Positions 23,326-37,433 of a stretch of DNA of 64,000 bases are shown piece by piece. Made by a program: the position numbers and the translations under genes. The stretch is taken from contig NC_135007.1 of the NCBI RefSeq assembly GCF_051020985.1, forward strand, positions 1,299,001 through 1,363,000, written 5' to 3'. The notes beneath the pieces were generated by a model. That model searched no databases. It saw only the letters and a list, made by a program, of their open reading frames with translations, and was not told the origin of the DNA. The stretch is from Nomia melanderi (taxonomy: Eukaryota; Arthropoda; Insecta; Hymenoptera; Halictidae). Each line of letters starts with the position of its first letter. Position 1 is the stretch's first letter.

Positions 23326-23495
23326 TTAACTGCGTTTGGCGTGTATACACGTCATTTTAAAATTTGAAATGATGCTAATTCTTTTAACGATGAATTCTTT
23401 ATTTTTTCTCATAAACATGTAATTCTTTGTTTTGCTTTACTTTTTCATTAAAGTCTACTTTAGGTGCATTCGTGCTATGTTTGACGAGTACACAC
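23326..23495 (+). repeat. TTAA-edged dispersed repeat R, copy 2
   Basis: It starts TTAACTGCGTTTGGCGTGTATACA and ends GTTTGACGAGTACACAC. It is aligned along its length with the copy at 20409. Confidence 0.55.
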
Positions 23496-24633
23496 TTTAT
23501 CTTATTATTCCATTACACGCAAAACGAGAGATTTTTTAAACTAAACTACACAGTTAACAGGTTAAAATCCATTTTGAAGTATTGAACCATGAAAAAAGAA
23601 TTTTCAATCGCATTGATGTAATAGTGAAGTTTCGTAATAAACAATGGATCTGTATTTTCTATGTCCTGTGACGTGATTGAAGTTACTATTAATTATAGTA
23701 ACTAATTAATTCATAGTAATTTTTTGTTTCGCATTCTTTGGAATTGTGAGAGACGAAAGCGCATTTCGTAGCTTCTCGCAACGCCATCCTTTATTGACCC
23801 AACAAGGGAGGAACACATACTGTCGTAATTATATATCTGTGAAATAACAATGAAATGAAAGCGATAAGTAAGAAGGAAGGTGATTCTAGGACTTTCGCGA
23901 TTCTAGAATGGTTCATAGTTAATTAAACATTCCTTCCGCTACCATCAAATTCTGCAAGACAATTATTATATAAATCGGAATCATTAATTTGATTATAAAA
24001 TCTTTTTTATAGTAAGTTTTTGATCAAAATCGTAATTTAATCGATTTAATTGTAAGAAGATACAAACATTATTATTTGGTTATAAAAAATTACCTCACGA
24101 GTATATAGATATGTATATTTAAATGTTCTCTTAAAATGACTTTGCGTTTATCAATGGTTTTACTTGCTAAAAAAAAATTATTTCGCGCGTATATTCGATA
24201 CATATTTATGCGTATAGTTTCCATTTCACAAATCTATACGCTTTACTTGTTACTATTTATCGCACAGATTCAGATTTCAATCATTTCGTTTTTTTAGGAA
24301 TGAAGAAATGATGGCTTATTAAAGATAATTTTTTCAAAAATTTTATAATATTTACAATTCAATATCTTTTGGCCTTAGGTACAAGCTAAATAGATCCTAA
24401 TTGACGTAGTACCGTATAAATTTACTATTTTGTACCTTACCGTAGTGAAAACATATGAAAATAGAGTCCAAATGTTGCTTGATGTTCCGTATAAAAACCT
24501 CAGTATTTAACTAAATATTTACAATTGAAAAAAACAGTTGGATACAGTCAATCCTTTTAGATTTTCAAGATTGCGTATCCCCTTAACCTGTTAACTGTGG
24601 AATTTGATTTCAACAATCTCTGATAATGCACGC
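23496..24633. other. No gene recognised, AT-rich
   Basis: Nothing beyond short open frames. Confidence 0.4.
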
Positions 24634-25425
24634 TGTTCCGTCCGATGCGGACCAAAGCGGTGAAAATCCTCGAAGGTTCGTTTACGACATGCACGCGCCA
24701 ACAAAATTATTTTCGGGATTAGCTTTCTTCTAATTCAGTTTATTTTTTGTTACGATGGACAATTTCACCCTAAATAATAGTAAAGTCATTCAGTCGTTCC
24801 GCGTTTTTCCAAACAATAGTTTTGGAATTTTGCTTCATTTGTCCAGACAACCGACTATATCGTAAACCGGGAATTTCCAAAGGGTCGACGCGAACCTTGT
24901 TCGTAACGGTTCCTTCAGGCAAGAGCCAGAAGGAAATTTCCAAGGAATCCAAAGGACGTCATCCAAACGCTTCCGCCTTTTTGAATTATGCACTGATTGG
25001 AAATTCGAAAATACCCAGTCAGCGAACTCGATGCGACCTGAAGGTGTTGTATAAAAACACCTACAGGATCGCACTCGTGATACACTCCGGTACACTACAA
25101 GTCCATCGTTCGGGACACACACACTTCAGCTTCACACTCCGAAGAAGCAACTATTTCGAAATTCGAGAATTCGTTCGTCTCGAAACGCGTAACATAAAAA
25201 CGGGTTCTCAATATCGTGAGAAACCGATGGTCTAATCTCAATCATTCGGAGATCAGAATCGAAACAGTCGGTTTCTGATTAAGTTCGGACATCGAAGCGT
25301 CGCGATCATCAACAAGACCTAAAGTTAAAGCTGGGCTTTACAACCTCAGCCAAGGAATTTAATTCGCGTTCGGTGATTGTGCACGGGCGTGCAATCTAAC
25401 GAGGTTGCCACGCTACCGACATAAC
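24634..25425 (+). mobile_element. Solo BEL LTR of the element A family
   Basis: It starts TGTTCCGTCCGATGCGGA, as do the LTRs at 1778 and 20869. Its 3' half matches the element A LTR in reverse (9196-9720), including GGTGTTGTATAAAAACACC and ATCTCAATCATTCGGAGATC. It also shares the GCTGGG...CTCAGC stem-loop with GCTTTACAAC loop at 25330-25350. It has no PBS or internal sequence after it. No convincing target duplication, and the right limit (ATAACA) is by comparison with A. Confidence 0.7.
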
Positions 25426-25447
25426 ATCGTAATGAAATCAAATAATG

Positions 25448-25626
25448 CTGTGTATACTGGTCAAACACAGGCCAAATACACCTATAACATATTTTAACGA
25501 AAAGCTGAAGCAAAATGAAGAATTACATGTTTACCTGAAAAAGTAAATAATTCATCGTTGAAGGAATTAGTATCATTTTGATTTTAAGATAACCTGTATA
25601 CTTATCAAACACAGTTCACTGGTTAA
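25448..25626 (-). repeat. TTAA-edged dispersed repeat R, copy 3 (reverse)
   Basis: In reverse it matches the copies at 20409 and 23326, sharing ACATGTTT, AATTCATCGTTGAA and ATTAGTATCATTT. The TTAA edge is at 25623-25626. It lies directly next to the LTR at 24634-25425. Confidence 0.5.
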
Positions 25627-26710
25627 ATAGCAATCGCGTAAAGATTTCAATAGTCGGAATGGCAATGTTTGTAGCTTCACCTTAATTTCGACCTTGTAAA
25701 TATAATTAATAGAATATAATTAATTAGTAACGTTAAAATTCATTTCCTTTGAAAGGGCAGTTCTTCGAGTTAAAATTTTATAATTGTAATTGACATACAG
25801 CACAAATGTCCACTAACGTGCAAAGTTAAGATGTAACTGAAAGAATTTTTATAAATAAAGGAAATGTGGATGCGAATGTGATATGGTCTATCTTTCATTT
25901 GTCCAGACGACTGCACAGTTAATGAAGTACTGATCAAGCTGTGCTGGCGAAAACCTCTTCCGTTAGAATGTGGAGAGGCGCAAGTCGTTAATTAGACAGA
26001 CCCAGTACCCTAAGTAAATACGGAACCTGACCAACTATTCCGGAAAGTTAGTTGCTTCAGCAAATTGTTTGTTAATCGTACTATAAAGAAAACGTTCTTT
26101 TGGTATTATACTTATTTTCCTTTTTCTACGGATTCTTCTTTTCTCGTTGTAATTGTTAGTACATGTTGTTTATAATTTAAGAGGGAACACCACCTAGAGA
26201 CACCACCTAAACATAGGTAAACTTTAGGAACCTATTTGTTAATAAGTGTTAAGTGAAATCTTTTGATTTTTTTTTAGTGTATAACTGTAATCTTCTGATC
26301 GTTTTTTTCTAAGTCAAAATGTTACAAAATGGCGCAATTATTTGCTAACTTCGGAACTCCTTTTTGTAAAACATCCATTGCTGGCAGACTCGATTGTAAA
26401 CAATTGAAACATCCGAAGACAACAATTTTTATGGATTTATAGATAGAAATACATATATTACAATTATTTAATTTTTTAGAAATCTTTGAAGCCAAGTTTT
26501 TGGCACTACATCCGCCGTTTCCACTTTTCTTCCAAAAATTCTAATGTCATTATTAGGCTGACTTATACTGCTAGGCCGAACAGCTTAATATATTGCGTGC
26601 CATGTCATTCATGTATGTAAGACTAATGTCTTTTCCGGGGTCACATAATTAATATGCATTTGATAGATAAATTATTCTGGTTAGAAATATATAGTGACCC
26701 ACAAAAGTCT
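25627..26710. other. No gene recognised
   Basis: AT-rich sequence without recognisable coding or repeat structure. Confidence 0.4.
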
Positions 26711-26928
26711 TTAACATTAGGTTTACGGGCATTTATTGTGCAGTTTACTTAGTTGTTTCTAGAAAAGTGATTTTCATTCATCTAGATCTTAGAAGTTAGA
26801 GAATTAAAAATAGACAATTATGATACATATTTATCTAATTGCATCATTTAAACTCGACATGAACGTTTACCAGAAAATGTTTATAAAATTTAATATCAAA
26901 TTGGCACGTTCCGCAAACCTAGTGTTAA
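26711..26928. mobile_element. TTAA-flanked MITE (piggyBac-like)
   Basis: Inverted ends TTAACATTAGGTTTACGG (left) and TTAACACTAGGTTTGCGG (right, complement), 218 bp apart edge to edge, no coding. TTAA is on both edges. Confidence 0.6.
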
Positions 26929-27795
26929 AATTGATAGATTCATAATAGAAGTGGATATCTCAGACGCGTATTATTCGATTTCAGGGAAAAGTATACACAT
27001 TATTTTCACATGTACCCCAAGTGCCATAATACGGACATTTAACTGTTACCTGTTAACTGTTACCATTTCTCGAAAAATATTTCTTTTTATTCATTGTACA
27101 TCAAACGATAACTATATGCGTGTAAAATGAAATTTCATCAGAATTTTTGAATTCTTATGAACTGGAGGGCAGATATCACGTCAACCGTTAATGAAGCAAT
27201 TGCGCGAAGCGTCCTACTTCTTGGGCAATACAAACTGTATTTTTAAATGAACTGAACTGAAAAAATTCAGGTAACATAACAAAGGTACAGTAAACACTTT
27301 CACAAAGTTTCCAATTAATCAACGTTACACGTTCCCTAATAAAAAATCCTAAAGTATCGCTACTTTTGACGAACAAAAAAGACAATCCCCCCTTAATTGC
27401 GTTCTGCTCTATTTTCAATCAAATATTTATTTGATTGTACCATTAAACTACTGACGATTCAAATTATTTTAAAGTTTCAAGCTTTTTCCTTTTCTGCTTC
27501 GAGAACATTAGCTTAAGCAAATACTTTGGTTTAGATAATTAAGACTTCATAGTCTTTTATTAGACTGCCGTGTATTTGTGAAAAATTTGCAAACAGTAAT
27601 ATTGTAGAAAATACGGTTAAATTAATAGACGAATATAATAAATTACTAATAAAAATAAGAACTAATAGCTGTTGTTTTCCTTTCGATGAAAGCGTTCATT
27701 GTACAAGCAACACGAAATTATAAATACAATTTCCCTAAAGAAACAAAAATTTGTTCATTTATTCGAATTTTAATCCCGAAAACGATAGAATAGTC
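26929..27795. other. No gene recognised
   Basis: AT-rich, nothing assigned. Confidence 0.4.
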
Positions 27796-27950
27796 TTAAC
27801 ACTACAACTACCGAGCAGTCAAACTGTCTTTTCGAAATTTCTCTGTAGAAACTAAATGGTGCAATTATTGAGACTTCATTTAATTTGCAATCTAGTTTCT
27901 TAACTGAAAAAAAGGAATCATTTTGACCCATCCGGTAGTTCTAGTGTTAA
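27796..27950. mobile_element. TTAA-flanked MITE with ACTACCG ends
   Basis: A 155-bp element. The left edge TTAACACTACAACTACCG pairs with the complement of the right edge (TTAACACTAGAACTACCG). Related ends occur at 37210-37433 and, broken, near 36780-36815 and 58616-58650. Confidence 0.6.
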
Positions 27951-30900
27951 ATTAGTTGAAAAATTTTACTTCTTTCAATTCGAGACTGTAGAAGGATTTT
28001 ATGGAAGAACGCCGGGCTGTGCTCAGCCTGATAGCCTCAGGTGTGGCAGTCGTAGAGGCCATCGCACTTTAAAGTGACTTTCGACAATAGAGTACCGAAA
28101 GGTACATTCGTTTTAAGAAATTGAATTCAAACACAATAGCTTATTCATTGGATTTTGGGTTGGGATTGGGAACAATGACATTTAATCCTTGTCACAGATT
28201 ATTTGTTCATGGATTGAATAAAATTTGGAAGAAGAAACAAAAAATTTAATAAAATATTCTTAGCCTTGAAATGATAATTGCATTTTATTTTATTTATTGT
28301 AGCAATATTTAGAGAGAATTTTCAATGAAGATTTGCTGATGTTTAAACTGTTGTTTAAACTGTTTTACATCACGTTGGGTTGAGAAAGCGAAAATATTTT
28401 TTCTTCCTGCAGATTATATGTGAGACGGTTTTAAGGACATTGAAATAATTTCTTCGGGGCCAAAATTACTATGAAGTTGTTGATTAATGTCGTTTCTTTA
28501 CATCGACCTCTTAAAAATCTTCTTTCTTAACATTCATTATTAAACTATAATCTGTCCATAGATAATAATAAATCGTTTTTGTGTTTCTAAGAAGCAACAG
28601 AACAGCAGATAGTACATCCTGCAATTCAAAGTAACATTCATTAATGCTTCGTTCTCTGAATTTATTTTTTAAATTTAGTTGTTTTAGTTCAATCATTTAT
28701 GTAGATCTAATAACTCAAATTTTATGGTTTAATGTACCATATTTTCTTTCCATTTTATCGAACATTTAATGAAAAATGTGCTGCCTAATTAGAATACGTA
28801 TAATATATATATTTACTTTGTGATATGTAGTACATGCGTGTTTAGTGTGTGTTTATCACGTTCAATCATAATTAAATTCCGACAGCACACTTTTCAGGTA
28901 AAGTCAGCAAAAAATATCGTATGTCAGATTTCAAGAGGCCATTAACATGAAAAGACTCCAATGTTAAATCGTATACTGATTTGTTTTAAAAAAAAAATGT
29001 TGGAATTTCTACAGAGTCATTAAAATTTGTATAACTTTGAAACAGAGAAAGTATTTTCATTTTTCCACCTAAAATACGATGTAAAACTATGTTTGGCAAG
29101 AAATTATCGGGGTTCTAAAAACGGGGGCTTCATTTTTTTAAACTGGAGCAGGATAATTCTTGTACAATCTTCTGCCACAGAGTTATAACAGCTCAGATAT
29201 CTGCGATTTTTCATCGAAAATATAGTAATCCTTTAATTTTGCGTGTCAGTGTGTATAGCATTTTTTAAGAGACTTAAAACACAGTTCGTATACGTACAAT
29301 GGCGAGTGTGGAATTCGTATGTTATTGGCAAATAACGAATGAATATTTATGACTTTCTCGGATTCCATATTTGCCCCGTAACATGGACAATGTTAACAAA
29401 TTTTGAAGGATGTTCTTTCGTTACATCCAAACTATACGATTTAAATGCGAAATCTACTCTTGAATTAGGAAATGGATTTTTATGTTAAGAAAGTAAGTCA
29501 CCGTAAGATGACAAAGAAAAAATTCAACTTGTGAAATTTTTTATAAAAATTATAAGTAATTACTAAGGAAGAAATTCCTATCGTTTTATGATATATAAAT
29601 ATGACTTGAAACTTTATACTTTAATTCCATTTAAAATTATCCTGGCAGATTAGAAAAAAATCGAAGTTTTTTATTTCATTTTTAAAAAATGTTAAGTATA
29701 TAAAGTATTATGTCAAAGACATTTTTTTTATAGCATATACAGGAACTAATTATATCATTAAAAAAGTTATATCCTAAAAAGTTTATTACGCTTTTCCTAA
29801 AATTATGTTTTTCAAACTTGCCAACACAAAAATATATATTGTAGATAACAGTGGGATAGATTTTTTTCAGATTTCGAGGGAACACTTAATCTTAGGCGTG
29901 TCACGACGTGGCGTACAATTTCTTTAATATTTTACTTGTTATATTATTTATGAATATACCAAATTACTTTTTTATGATAAAATCAATTCTGTTTCCCTAA
30001 TGTATTGTTCATTTCTGTAATAATTAAAATATTTTTTAAGTCATACGCTACATTTTAGATCATACATTTCTATGTGTGAATCTGATAGAAGAGAATAAAA
30101 ATTACATCTTCCGTAAGAAGGTGAAGTAAACCGTTAAAACAACTTGCATCAACACAAGAACAATCTGTGTTACAGTTACTGTCAATACTCATCAACATCC
30201 TGTCAATAGAAACGAATAATTGTAATATTTTTAATTCATCGCCCTTAACACAGTTAGTAAGCATTTTTTATTTTGGATGTTCTAATTCTTGCAGTGATGG
30301 CTATAAGTAACTGATGTTTTAAGAAATTAGGTTTCGAAATTGATGAATAACTTCGGGATTTTGCAACTTGTTGTCTTAAATCAAAATTAAAGTATAGAGT
30401 CTAAAATCATATTCCTATATTATAAAACGATTGGAATTTCTTACTCAGTAATTACCTATACAAAATTTTCACAAGTTGTGTCTATGTCTGAACGTCTTAC
30501 GGTGGTCTATTCTTTCATGACTGTGCTTGAGAAAATTATTTCATTGTTCATAATTCGTTAAAAAATTAAAAAGAATTCCATGTTCATTCTGTGTTTATAT
30601 TTACACTAAAGCACTATAACTGAAGTTGGAAATTGAAAGATAATATTGGTAGTTGAAAATTGAAAGATAATATTAAATTTGGTCTTGAAAGAATAAAGTG
30701 ACATTTATGTTTGTTAAATCTGATTTAAAATCTGCATCACAAGATATAAGGCAAGGGGTTAAGAAAATTAGAAATTGGAGGATTGATATTAATATCAGTT
30801 TCACGATTAGAAAGTCTCGAATAAGTTGTGTTTTTATTATAATGGGATTGTTATGTTGAAATAAGGAAAGGTTCCCTAAGAAATTGAATACTAGCTTCGT

Positions 30901-32140
30901 TATATCAGAAACGGAAGGAACTGAATAGCAGAATTTTCGATCGAAGACTACCCTTTATGTGACGTGGAGAGAATTGAATTCGGGGAAAATGTCGTGGTCT
31001 CGAACGGAAGCGTATTTGAAGTTGTAGAAGCTATTGAGAGTTTCAAGAATAATTTGCAGAAACTTAAGAAGTATCTAAATAATTGTTACTCCAGCAGATG
31101 CAACAATAAGAGTTTATAAAGTTAATTAATATATAGACTGTAAATTTTCATACAAATACAAATTTTTGCACAGTATCCCTTTTGCTTAAAGAATATACAG
31201 GGTGTTCCGCGACTCATAGTCAACCGATTAGGAGGTTAGGAGGTATATTTATATAAATATTTATATAATGTGTTATTAATATAATTTTTTTAAATAGAAT
31301 ATACAATTTTTAAGAAGTCAGTTTTGTTTTATCCAACCAAAGTGATGTAACACTTTAATGCAAACTATGAAATACTTAAATTTGGATTTGAATTATTTAA
31401 AGACTTCATAGGTTTTGAGGGTTGTATTTGTATTCTGATTGAAGATCTCAGCCTTGGCAAGTCAAAGTATGGACCGTACAACCTAATGTTTCTAACGGTG
31501 CAGTGGTGATTACGACACTTCTTTCCTAATAGTATATACATATGTATATATATACACAACATTGTAGTACCTACTATATAAAAATACTGTATGCACAAAT
31601 GCAAGTTTCTTATGAAAAATAGACTCTCACACTAGTTTATAAACATTTATATAGTAATATATTAAAATATAGGAAGGCGTTTCTTTTTGATGTATTTTTT
31701 AAAATTCAGAGGATTCTTAAAAATGTAATGTCTTATCACTTTTAAATATCACAACGAAGAGTGTGAAAGTGTATATGTGTATTTATATTTGCATGTACTA
31801 CCTTAATCGATAATACGATATAATTAGACTGCGGTCATTTATATTAGTATTCGTGTAATATCTTGGGCAACAAACTGGTTCCAGATTCGCGAGGCAATGG
31901 CGGTTGAGTTGCAAAGTATACTTACTCTGCGGCTTCCGGCACAAGTGGAAGTCTGTGCTAGTTACATAGTGTCTGGATTGCTCCTAAAACTGGCGATAGT
32001 CAAACGCAATTCAATTTAATGGTTGATATCATTTGTAGTTTTGAGATAGTATAAACAGTTCCTATTTATATAGGCTGTCTCAAGATGGGTGGTACCAAAA
32101 CGCAGGAGATGATTCATGTGCGAAAATAAACAAAACTCCC
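27951..32140. other. No gene recognised, AT-rich
   Basis: Contains a 26-bp tandem duplication at about 30635-30685 (TTGAAAGATAATATT unit). An isolated repeat-end-like ACAGGGTGTTCCGCGACTCA lies at 31198-31217. No coding signal. Confidence 0.4.
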
Positions 32141-32281
32141 AAATTCGACTACTCACATAACGAAAATTGAAGATTACTGTGTATCAAATGAGTTTCATTT
32201 CAAAAATCAAAATTTTGTGCAAATAACTTGCGTTTCTCTATTTATATAACGTTAGAATCAAAAAGCAAAATATCCATTATT
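32141..32281 (-). repeat. Dispersed repeat, copy 2 (reverse of 14873-15046)
   Basis: Reverse-complement match to the copy at 14873. The two are 17 kb apart and clearly diverged. Confidence 0.6.
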
Positions 32282-33651
32282 ATCTATACCTTATAACTTC
32301 TGCCCGAATTGTTTTTTTTTGTAATGTGTAATGTGTACATTTAGCGGTTTACAATTCTTCAATTTTTCCTTTCTGTATAATATTTTGTTAATTAGAATAG
32401 ATTCTTTGTTTTCCCCTCTTTTCATAACCGTACAACTTTTACTAAAACCATCACTGTATTTTGCTCTTTACTGTAGTTCCTTAATTTCCTTTTCTATGTC
32501 TGGCTTTACTGTTTCCATACATCCGGTTTGACGTTGTATTCATATTCAATTTGTTTCAGTTCATTTTTAGTGATCTCATTTCGCTTTTCTATTTCGTTTT
32601 TGTTTATTCCCTTACCTCTAACAGAAAGTCTATTAATTTATCTATTTCTGATTTCAATCCCAATGCTTAGTGCACCTCGCAATTGTAGTTTCGAAAGCAA
32701 TATTGTACGGTAGAAAGAAATGTGCTGTCTTAATTATTACGGACAAATTCTGTGTTTTTTGACTCGACTTGTTCTTTTACCACTCCATCGTTTCTACTCA
32801 TCGCGGAAGCAACTAGTCTGAAAGGAACCATGGGTCAGAAATGATTTGTTTTTTTGCAAATTGCTGTTAAAATTCGCATGGGAGAGTAAAGGACCACAAT
32901 GCATATTTTACATTGTGCGCTTTTCTCCTGTGCATTTTCGTACATGTGCGCATTTTTCTGTATGTCCTTTTTGTATGTGCTTTCTTCCTGTTCGCTTTTT
33001 TCTGGTTACTCTTTGCACAATAAACAATGAATATCTCGTCCGACTAGACATAATACAAGTAAAAGACAATCCCCAATGGTGCCATCTGTGGACGTTAACC
33101 TTTGAACTATCGGTTTTTAAACGTGACTGAAAAGAAGCAATAGCTTTCACAGTTCTTGAAATCTTCAGTGCGAGAATGAAAATTGTGAATCAATTAAAAT
33201 TTCAGCGACTATTTATGCCTAAAAAAGGAACGAACGTGTAGACGAAAATATGATTCCCCGTTAATTGAAAGGTAACGTTAATTAGAAGACGGTTTAGCAG
33301 AAAACTAATACAACCGAATTCACATGTGGATATACTTAAAAAGTATGAATGTTTATTCTAATTAATTGAGAAGAATTTTTTAATCACCGATATTTATACC
33401 TCTTTTTAGATGCAACTTTCAGAGCATAGAATATTTTACGTAACTTGTATATTCTGAATATATTCTTAAATTATGCGTTGTTTGTAAAACTGTTTTACAT
33501 AAAAGTTGCATTTTGTTCGAGAGAAATTTCATATAGTTTATTGTGTGTATAAAAAAAGTATTTAGATCTTGAATGAAATTTTGGGAATACCCATTGCTCC
33601 AAGTAAATACGATAGAAATATTTGTTTCACTATTCGCTTTAAAGCCGATGG
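32282..33651. other. No gene recognised
   Basis: AT-rich with T-rich runs. A degenerate GTGCGCATTTTTCTG-like repetition is seen at 32915-33005. Confidence 0.35.
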
Positions 33652-35367
33652 TAGGGGAAAGTAGGGTAAAACAGAACGGTCAGATAAAACGGGACAGTAA
33701 TGTTTTTCATAAATAAAGAGCCCGTATCGAATTGATATTGCATGGGATGGTTCTTATAAATTCTCGATGTAGTTTGAGATCGACTGCAGAGTAGTGCATG
33801 AGTTATTTTTCGATTAAAAGCATTAGAAAGGTATTCGGTGAAAAATTTTTCATGTTACATAGATGTTTCAAGCATTTTTTTTAACCTTTCGATTAAAATA
33901 TTTCGATTAAATTATTTGTTTATCTCATGCCAAACTGCAAATTTTAAACGCTTTGCTAAATTATGATGCGCGGTGAAAAACGGATCACTTTAGCACAAGA
34001 GAACAAGAATTCCTTGTTTTTTTTGTAATTTTAATTGGTTACGTGTAATCTTATTGATGTATAGCAAATTAGAATTGAAGATGAGATAAAATCTGACCAG
34101 TTAGATTGCGCCAGTGCAGGAATAGAAGATGACACGTTTATTTGTGATTTTTGTTCATAAAACCATATATATTTATAGTTCACTCGTATCAGCTAACAAT
34201 TAAATATATTCAGCTAGCAATTTTGATTTAGTAGAAATAAAGATTTTCTATTTTTATACCATTTTACGTGAGTGTTTCGTTTTACCATACCATTCTTGAG
34301 AAGCAGTTATTTCAATACCTATAGATAATCGTATTTTCCTTCGTAACTAAATATTTTTATTAAAACAATCTTTTATTTCCTTATAGCCAAAAGTCTATTG
34401 AAGACTTCCAAAAAAGATTTTATGTGTCTAGTGTTTAGTTCAAACTTGTACACTCTGGTTCGTAGGACCAAATGTTTTCAAACTTGAACTTTCCTCATGA
34501 TCATTTAAAGTATTGACGATGATTAAATAGGATGTATGCAATTATGGTCCACGAACAGCGGCGAAGATGAAACTTGTAAAGAGGTCCGTGAAGATTGCTG
34601 CGAGAAAGTTCGTTTTCATTTCACGAGGTTTGTGAACCAACTGATTCTTTGAGTTTTTCAAAGAGCGTCTTCTCTTTGTGTTTTTAGTTGTCGTTTTTTA
34701 TTAGTTTTCACCCCGAAGGAGTAAGTCACTGTATAGTCACCCTCATGACCCAGTGGTGGAGAAAACCCCTCGTTCAGGGTGAAACGCGCTTGGCTTAAAA
34801 TAGTGAAGTCTCGTTGATGACTTTCAGGCGAGTTGTCAGCGGTGCACCTCTTCATTGGCTGGGTCCAATGGAAAGGGCCCTCTGATTCGTTAAATTTTAT
34901 GCGTCTGAATGCTGGATTTGTTCACGTGAGTGACTGTGTCCCTGGTGATCAGCAGTCGCCAGGTAAAAGAGGAACTCACGCGATGACTAAAATCTTTGGC
35001 ACATGTTAAATGAATTTACGAAAAGTCATAGCCTATTCTTCTGAAAGCTATAAACGAAAAATCGCGATACAGAACAATCAGCAACTTCCTGTCGGGGCAG
35101 GAATTGCAGAAATTAAAAAAATCTTTAATAGGTTGAGCCTCCTCGTTTCGTGATTATTGGAGTAGGCCCTGGAAGTCGAGTATACAAAACAGGAAATGTT
35201 TTGACCAAAGAGTCTAGCGCGCTTTTGACCGTGCCGCGTGTAATGGAGCTCCCAACGGTTGTTTTCTGTCGTCGGCAAATGTTACGCGACGTAGTATCTA
35301 GTGTTCCAGATATTTTGTTATTATGATTAAAAAGAAAAAGCTTTTCATTTTATCCTACTTTCCCCTA
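33652..35367. mobile_element. Candidate non-autonomous DNA element with GGGGAAAGTAGG ends
   Basis: TAGGGGAAAGTAGGGTAAAA at 33652-33671 is inverted at 35348-35367 with one mismatch, and TA borders both ends. The 1.7-kb interior has two parts: an AT-rich left half and a GC-richer core at about 34540-35290. The core has its own inverted CCAAT pair (ATTGGCTGGGTCCAAT, 34854-34869), which may be a nested LTR. No transposase was seen. Confidence 0.45.
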
Positions 35368-37209
35368 TAATGTTTAAACTCTTATTTTTTAAATAAATAA
35401 GTCTATTTATTTTAAAATTGACTTTGACATTATAACTAATGACTGTGAGTCCCACAAATGTTTGTAATTATTCGTCAATTAGATCAATGTCTTCTTTAAT
35501 GATTCTTTGTTGAGAACCGAAGTAAAACAAACTTTTTATGAAAATATACTTAAGTTGAAAGTATGAAATAAAATATGGTCGTACAAAATTTCGTACTAAA
35601 GAAATTTAATTCTTCTATTGCTAAACGAATGTGCAATTGCATGTAACTTGACTTAAACGTGCCTACGAATTTTACTTTATCTTTTTACGTGTTAGTGCTC
35701 ATTGATATTTATTAAGTCATGGGATTATTCATTTTTTCTAAAATATTATATGAATTAATAAGTCAGTATTACAATTTCATATAAATTGTTTGATTTGTAC
35801 TAATATTATGATTCATCATTCGATCATTAACCGTTTTCCTTTAAAAATATATTTGTGTTTTCAGCACATTTTCAAGATTCAATCATTCCAGAATGAAAGC
35901 TCCTATAATAAATTTAATTGCATATTTAAACTTTTAACTGAAAATTCACATTTCTTATACTTATATGTATTAAAATTTGCTGTATTGTATACATTTATAT
36001 TCAGCCTACATTCAATTAATTCGCTATAATCAGAGTAATACCTTATTAATTAGTCTTGTAATTGATTAACGGAAGTAAAGTACATATTTCTGTTCATACT
36101 AAATTGGTAAATTTGAATGGATCTCATAACAAAGATGCATTCTAATGCCATAAAAGTGTACACAAAGGTAATACGAAATTTTTTGAACTGGGACTTCTCT
36201 AGTTGCTTCGTGCAAATGTGTAACTGGAATACTTTTCAGCGTATAATCAAGAATTGTGGCACGAAAACGTCTCTTTTATATAGTTCTAATGACGTACAAT
36301 AGTTATTAACATTTTATTTTTATTTTTGTAGAAGTGGATTTTTTAATGTAAAACTTGAAACAATAATTAGTTTATTCTTAATTTTCATCTTATTTCTCAT
36401 AAAAAAATATCTAATTGCTCAAATGCTATAAAATGGATATACTTTTTTTTTACTAAAAGACGTAGCATGTCATATTATTAATGCTGCTAGATACAAATTA
36501 AAGGAGAAAAATCTTTGAACGCATCATATGTGCCATGTATTCCACCAATATTCGATATTGGACGATTCGATCACTCCACCATTTTTCTCTTTAGGTCACA
36601 CATCATGTTAAGTCTAGTCGTCTGTAAACTATGGCTATTAATGTGAAATACATGTCTTACGATCATTCAACCAGAAGTAAGATTGTGACCTATTTATTTG
36701 TAGTTTTGATGCTTTCATGGCCTGGAGTGTTACATTCATTTCTGGCTTTCGGGAGAGAGCCGTGTCCACTAGGAATTTCAAAAAGTCAATTTAACTGCTC
36801 GGTAGTTTCAGTTAAATATCAGCTGGAATGTAGGAAGTGTGAAAATGAAAGGTATTCCGCCATCTAGGGATTGTTTATAAGCATTTCAAAGAAACAAAGT
36901 TTTGATACGGTAATATTATATTCTCAAATGTTCAGTGCATTTTAGTTTTCAACATTCGTTCACTCACGAAGAACAAACATGAAGATGAATCACCGCGGCC
37001 AGTTGAATTGCTTTACAACCGTCGCGCTTCGAAAACTCGAAGTTTCCGACACCCGGATGTCATATGCATCTACTCCACTAAAAAGGCAACTCTATGCTCA
37101 TAAATCAGTACCACTCTTCGTTATCCATGACGCAAAACAATAGTATTTTTGTTGACTGTCAAGATTCACATTGACACATTCACAAACTTCTGTAAGCGAC
37201 CAGAATTTA
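35368..37209. other. No gene recognised; broken MITE end near 36780-36815
   Basis: GTCAATTTAACTGCTCGGTAG at about 36784 followed by TTAA at 36812-36815 is the right end of the ACTACCG-type MITE. Its left end is unclear. The 79-codon open frame over it (36631-36867) is read partly from this repeat and is not credible as a gene. Confidence 0.4.
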
Positions 37210-37433
37210 TTAATATTAAAACTACCACACGAGTGAAAATGACTCATTTTTGATTTCTTCTTTTTGCAATTATTAAAAAGATAACAACTTCTCTGAGAAA
37301 GTATTAAAGAAATTAATTCAGCAATACGCGAACTGAATTATAAATCAATTAAAGTCTCAATAGATGCACTCTTAAAGCTTTTGTAAAAGATTTTCAAAAA
37401 GTCAATTTAATTGCTCGGTAGTTTTAGTGTTAA
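37210..37433. mobile_element. TTAA-flanked MITE with ACTACC ends
   Basis: The left edge TTAATATTAAAACTACC matches the complement of the right edge (TTAACACTAAAACTACCG) at 14 or 15 positions. 224 bp, same family as 27796-27950. Confidence 0.55.

Noticed and set aside
24629..25415. CACGC as target duplication of the 24.6-kb LTR
   Set aside because: The right-hand CACGC lies inside sequence shared with the element A LTR, so it is LTR, not flank.
36631..36867. 79-codon frame with a signal-like hydrophobic N-terminus
   Set aside because: Part of it is read from the end of a MITE; no family and no exon context.
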